From: Cedecea neteri
GTDB lineage: Bacteria; Pseudomonadota; Gammaproteobacteria; Enterobacterales; Enterobacteriaceae
NCBI RefSeq assembly: GCF_000758325.1
Contig: NZ_CP009459.1
Coordinates: 1,984,001 to 2,048,000 of the forward strand
DNA: 64,000 nt
Direction of reading: 5' to 3'
The position numbers and the translations under genes are program-made. How positions within the stretch are numbered: position 1 is the stretch's first letter; the number at the start of each line of letters is the position of its first letter. The notes beneath the pieces were generated by a model. The model was not told where the DNA came from, did no database searches, and saw nothing but the letters and a program-made list of their open reading frames with translations. This document shows positions 62,779-64,000 of the stretch, in pieces.

Positions 62779-63243
62779 TTAAATCTTCGGGCCTTCCAGG
62801 TGGCATTGATACGCGGTGCCGCCGTGTTCGGCCACAAACCAGTCAACTGCGCCGCCTGTAAGGCGATTGATTTCCACATTGGAAACCAGGCCCCAGGTTT
62901 TTTGGTCCCGTGAACCTTCGATTTTATAGGCGATCTCTTTGTCATTGACGACCGGCTGCACTACCCGGAACCAGGTATCGTCGCGGCCCTGCGGTTCACC
63001 GCCGATGTCCACGATCACCGCTTCGGTCATCCACTGGGTAGTCTGGCCGTTGCCCACGCAGGTGCTGCCTTTATCGGCCTGAATATCGAAACACAGCTGG
63101 TCGTTATCCAGATAAGGTGCGGGCCAAATCTCCGAGGAGGTCGTTGAGCTCTTATCTTGTGGCTCGCAGACAATGAGCGAAGGTTTAGCCGCCACGGCGG
63201 GCAGGCTCAGGAATAGAGCAAAGGCGAAGTATTTGCGTTTCAT
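62779..63243 (-). CDS. exported protein of unknown function
   Basis: 154-aa protein with a clear Sec signal peptide (M-K-R-K-Y-F-A-F...P-A-V-A-A) and four cysteines in the mature part (I-V-C-E-P, Q-L-C-F-D, S-T-C-V-G, Y-Q-C-H-L), probably two disulfides. Tryptophan-rich. I do not recognise the family. It is followed by no same-strand neighbour and is divergent from the next gene. Confidence 0.6.
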   Translation of the reverse strand: MKRKYFAFALFLSLPAVAAKPSLIVCEPQDKSSTTSSEIWPAPYLDNDQLCFDIQADKGSTCVGNGQTTQWMTEAVIVDIGGEPQGRDDTWFRVVQPVVNDKEIAYKIEGSRDQKTWGLVSNVEINRLTGGAVDWFVAEHGGTAYQCHLEGPKI

Positions 63244-63399
63244 TACCGACAGTCCATATTCGTAGTAAAAGGGAGAGCTAACGTCAATGCCGTTAATTTA
63301 GTGAGTGCCATTGTCTTAACCAACAAGATTATACTGCTATTAAACAACAACTCGAGTGCTCTATAATCCCGGCACTAAAAATACCGCAGGGAATTTATA

Positions 63400-63927
63400 A
63401 TGAAGTCAATTCTTGCAGGCAGCGCTGTCGTTGGGGCTGCACTTATCGTTTCATCCTTAATTAGTTCCGGTCCGGTTTTATTTAAGAGTGAAAATATTAT
63501 CTCCGTCACCGGCGGTTCAGTGAAGCTCGGTAACATCTACGATGAGCATAAAGTCGTCTCTGTGAAAATGATTTTCGATGACAACGTCGCGAATCAGGAA
63601 TTTTTGGAGCAGGCGAATGCGGATGATTATAAATCCGCCTTTAAAGACAAGCTCACCGAGCTGGCGGATTTAATCAATAAAGGCCGTAAAGAAGACGAGA
63701 AAACGACGGCAGAAGGCCTGAAACTGACTAAAGCCGCAAAATTAGAAATCACCACTGCAGTAAGGTACCGCAGCGAATACCAGCCGGTATTCACCCTGGT
63801 GCTGGGCAAGAAAACGGTTGATTTACCGGTTGACACTCATCTGTACGCCAAATCTATTGAATCTGTGGATGCTTTCCTGAAGGAGCAGAAACCGCAGTTT
63901 GACTCGGCGCTGTACCTCAAAAAATAG
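63400..63927 (+). CDS. membrane-anchored or exported protein of unknown function
   Basis: 175-aa protein. The N-terminal hydrophobic segment (about 4-25; A-V-V-G-A-A-L-I-V-S-S-L-I) has no lipobox. The soluble remainder is alternating strand/helix (Q-P-V-F-T-L-V-L-G-K-K-T-V-D-L-P). A TATAAT-like -10 lies at about 63363. CAGGGAA precedes the ATG. Not recognised. Confidence 0.6.
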   Translation: MKSILAGSAVVGAALIVSSLISSGPVLFKSENIISVTGGSVKLGNIYDEHKVVSVKMIFDDNVANQEFLEQANADDYKSAFKDKLTELADLINKGRKEDEKTTAEGLKLTKAAKLEITTAVRYRSEYQPVFTLVLGKKTVDLPVDTHLYAKSIESVDAFLKEQKPQFDSALYLKK

Positions 63928-63942
63928 TCCTTTCAGCATCAT

Positions 63943-63964
63943 AAAGCCCGTTAAAACGGGCTTT
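63943..63964 (+). terminator. terminator near the window end
   Basis: AAAGCCCGTT-aa-AACGGGCTTT right after the last gene. Confidence 0.75.
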
Positions 63965-64000
63965 AACCTAGCCTTTCGCATTAGCTTCTAAACCCATTGC

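Noticed and set aside
61900..64000. Search for a right-hand copy of the tRNA-Thr 3' end (attR), including TCTATAATCCCGGCAC near 63361
   Set aside because: The best candidate matches only in scattered bases and looks like a -10 promoter element. No credible attR seen.

Overview
The window is a chromosomal segment of a member of the Enterobacteriaceae. The backbone follows the E. coli K-12 order closely: (arfB)-nlpE-proS-trmO-rcsF-metQIN-gmhB-rrn operon-tRNA-Asp-dkgB-yafC-yafD-yafE-mltD-gloB-yafS-rnhA-dnaQ-tRNA-Asp, then yafV-fadE-gmhA-yafJ-yafK-dinB-pepD-gpt-frsA-crl-phoE-proBA-tRNA-Thr(thrW). It is not E. coli itself. The rRNA spacer carries tRNA-Glu, yafE is full length, an MFS gene sits beside yafC, and a Klebsiella-like hpx (allantoin) cluster lies after the second tRNA-Asp. 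The genus cannot be fixed from the sequence alone.

Region 1 (1-22150) is housekeeping: envelope stress lipoproteins (NlpE, RcsF), prolyl-tRNA synthetase, the methionine ABC importer with a MetJ box, a complete rRNA operon (P1/P2, 16S, tRNA-Glu, 23S, 5S, tRNA-Asp), and the mltD/gloB/rnhA/dnaQ block.

Region 2 (22222-34640) is an accessory catabolic block. It holds a permease (HpxC), regulators HpxS (GntR) and HpxU (RpiR), allantoin racemase HpxA, allantoinase HpxB, allantoate amidohydrolase HpxK, ureidoglycine aminotransferase HpxJ, and HpxWXYZ for oxalurate and oxamate. Together these would take imported allantoin to oxalate and release ammonia. Two good sigma54 (-24/-12) promoters, a shared 11-bp motif that is a candidate HpxU operator, and two TTGTATWCAA palindromes that are candidate HpxS operators suggest nitrogen-controlled, substrate-induced expression.

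Region 3 (34653-49942) is again backbone, with recognisable FadR, LexA and Pho-box sites and palindromic intergenic repeats.

Region 4 (about 50020-61930) is an AT-rich, mosaic defence island entered at the 3' end of tRNA-Thr(CGU) by a P4-type integrase. It contains an IS30-family element with an amber codon in its transposase, an Mrr-like endonuclease, a convergent HNH endonuclease, an IS1-like scrap, and a type II Thoeris pair. The Thoeris thsA (two TM segments plus macro domain) is intact, but thsB (TIR) is split by a 1.2-kb IS3-family element; removing the element in silico restores the reading frame. Next come a decayed P2-type phage portal gene and a complete Eco1(Ec86)-like type II-A retron: effector, msr-msd RNA with a recognisable msd hairpin, and reverse transcriptase. 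The retron is abutted upstream by two head-to-head IS3-family remnants.

Region 5 (62090-64000) has a WbuC-like cupin and two small exported proteins of unknown function. No right-hand att repeat for the island was found by eye.
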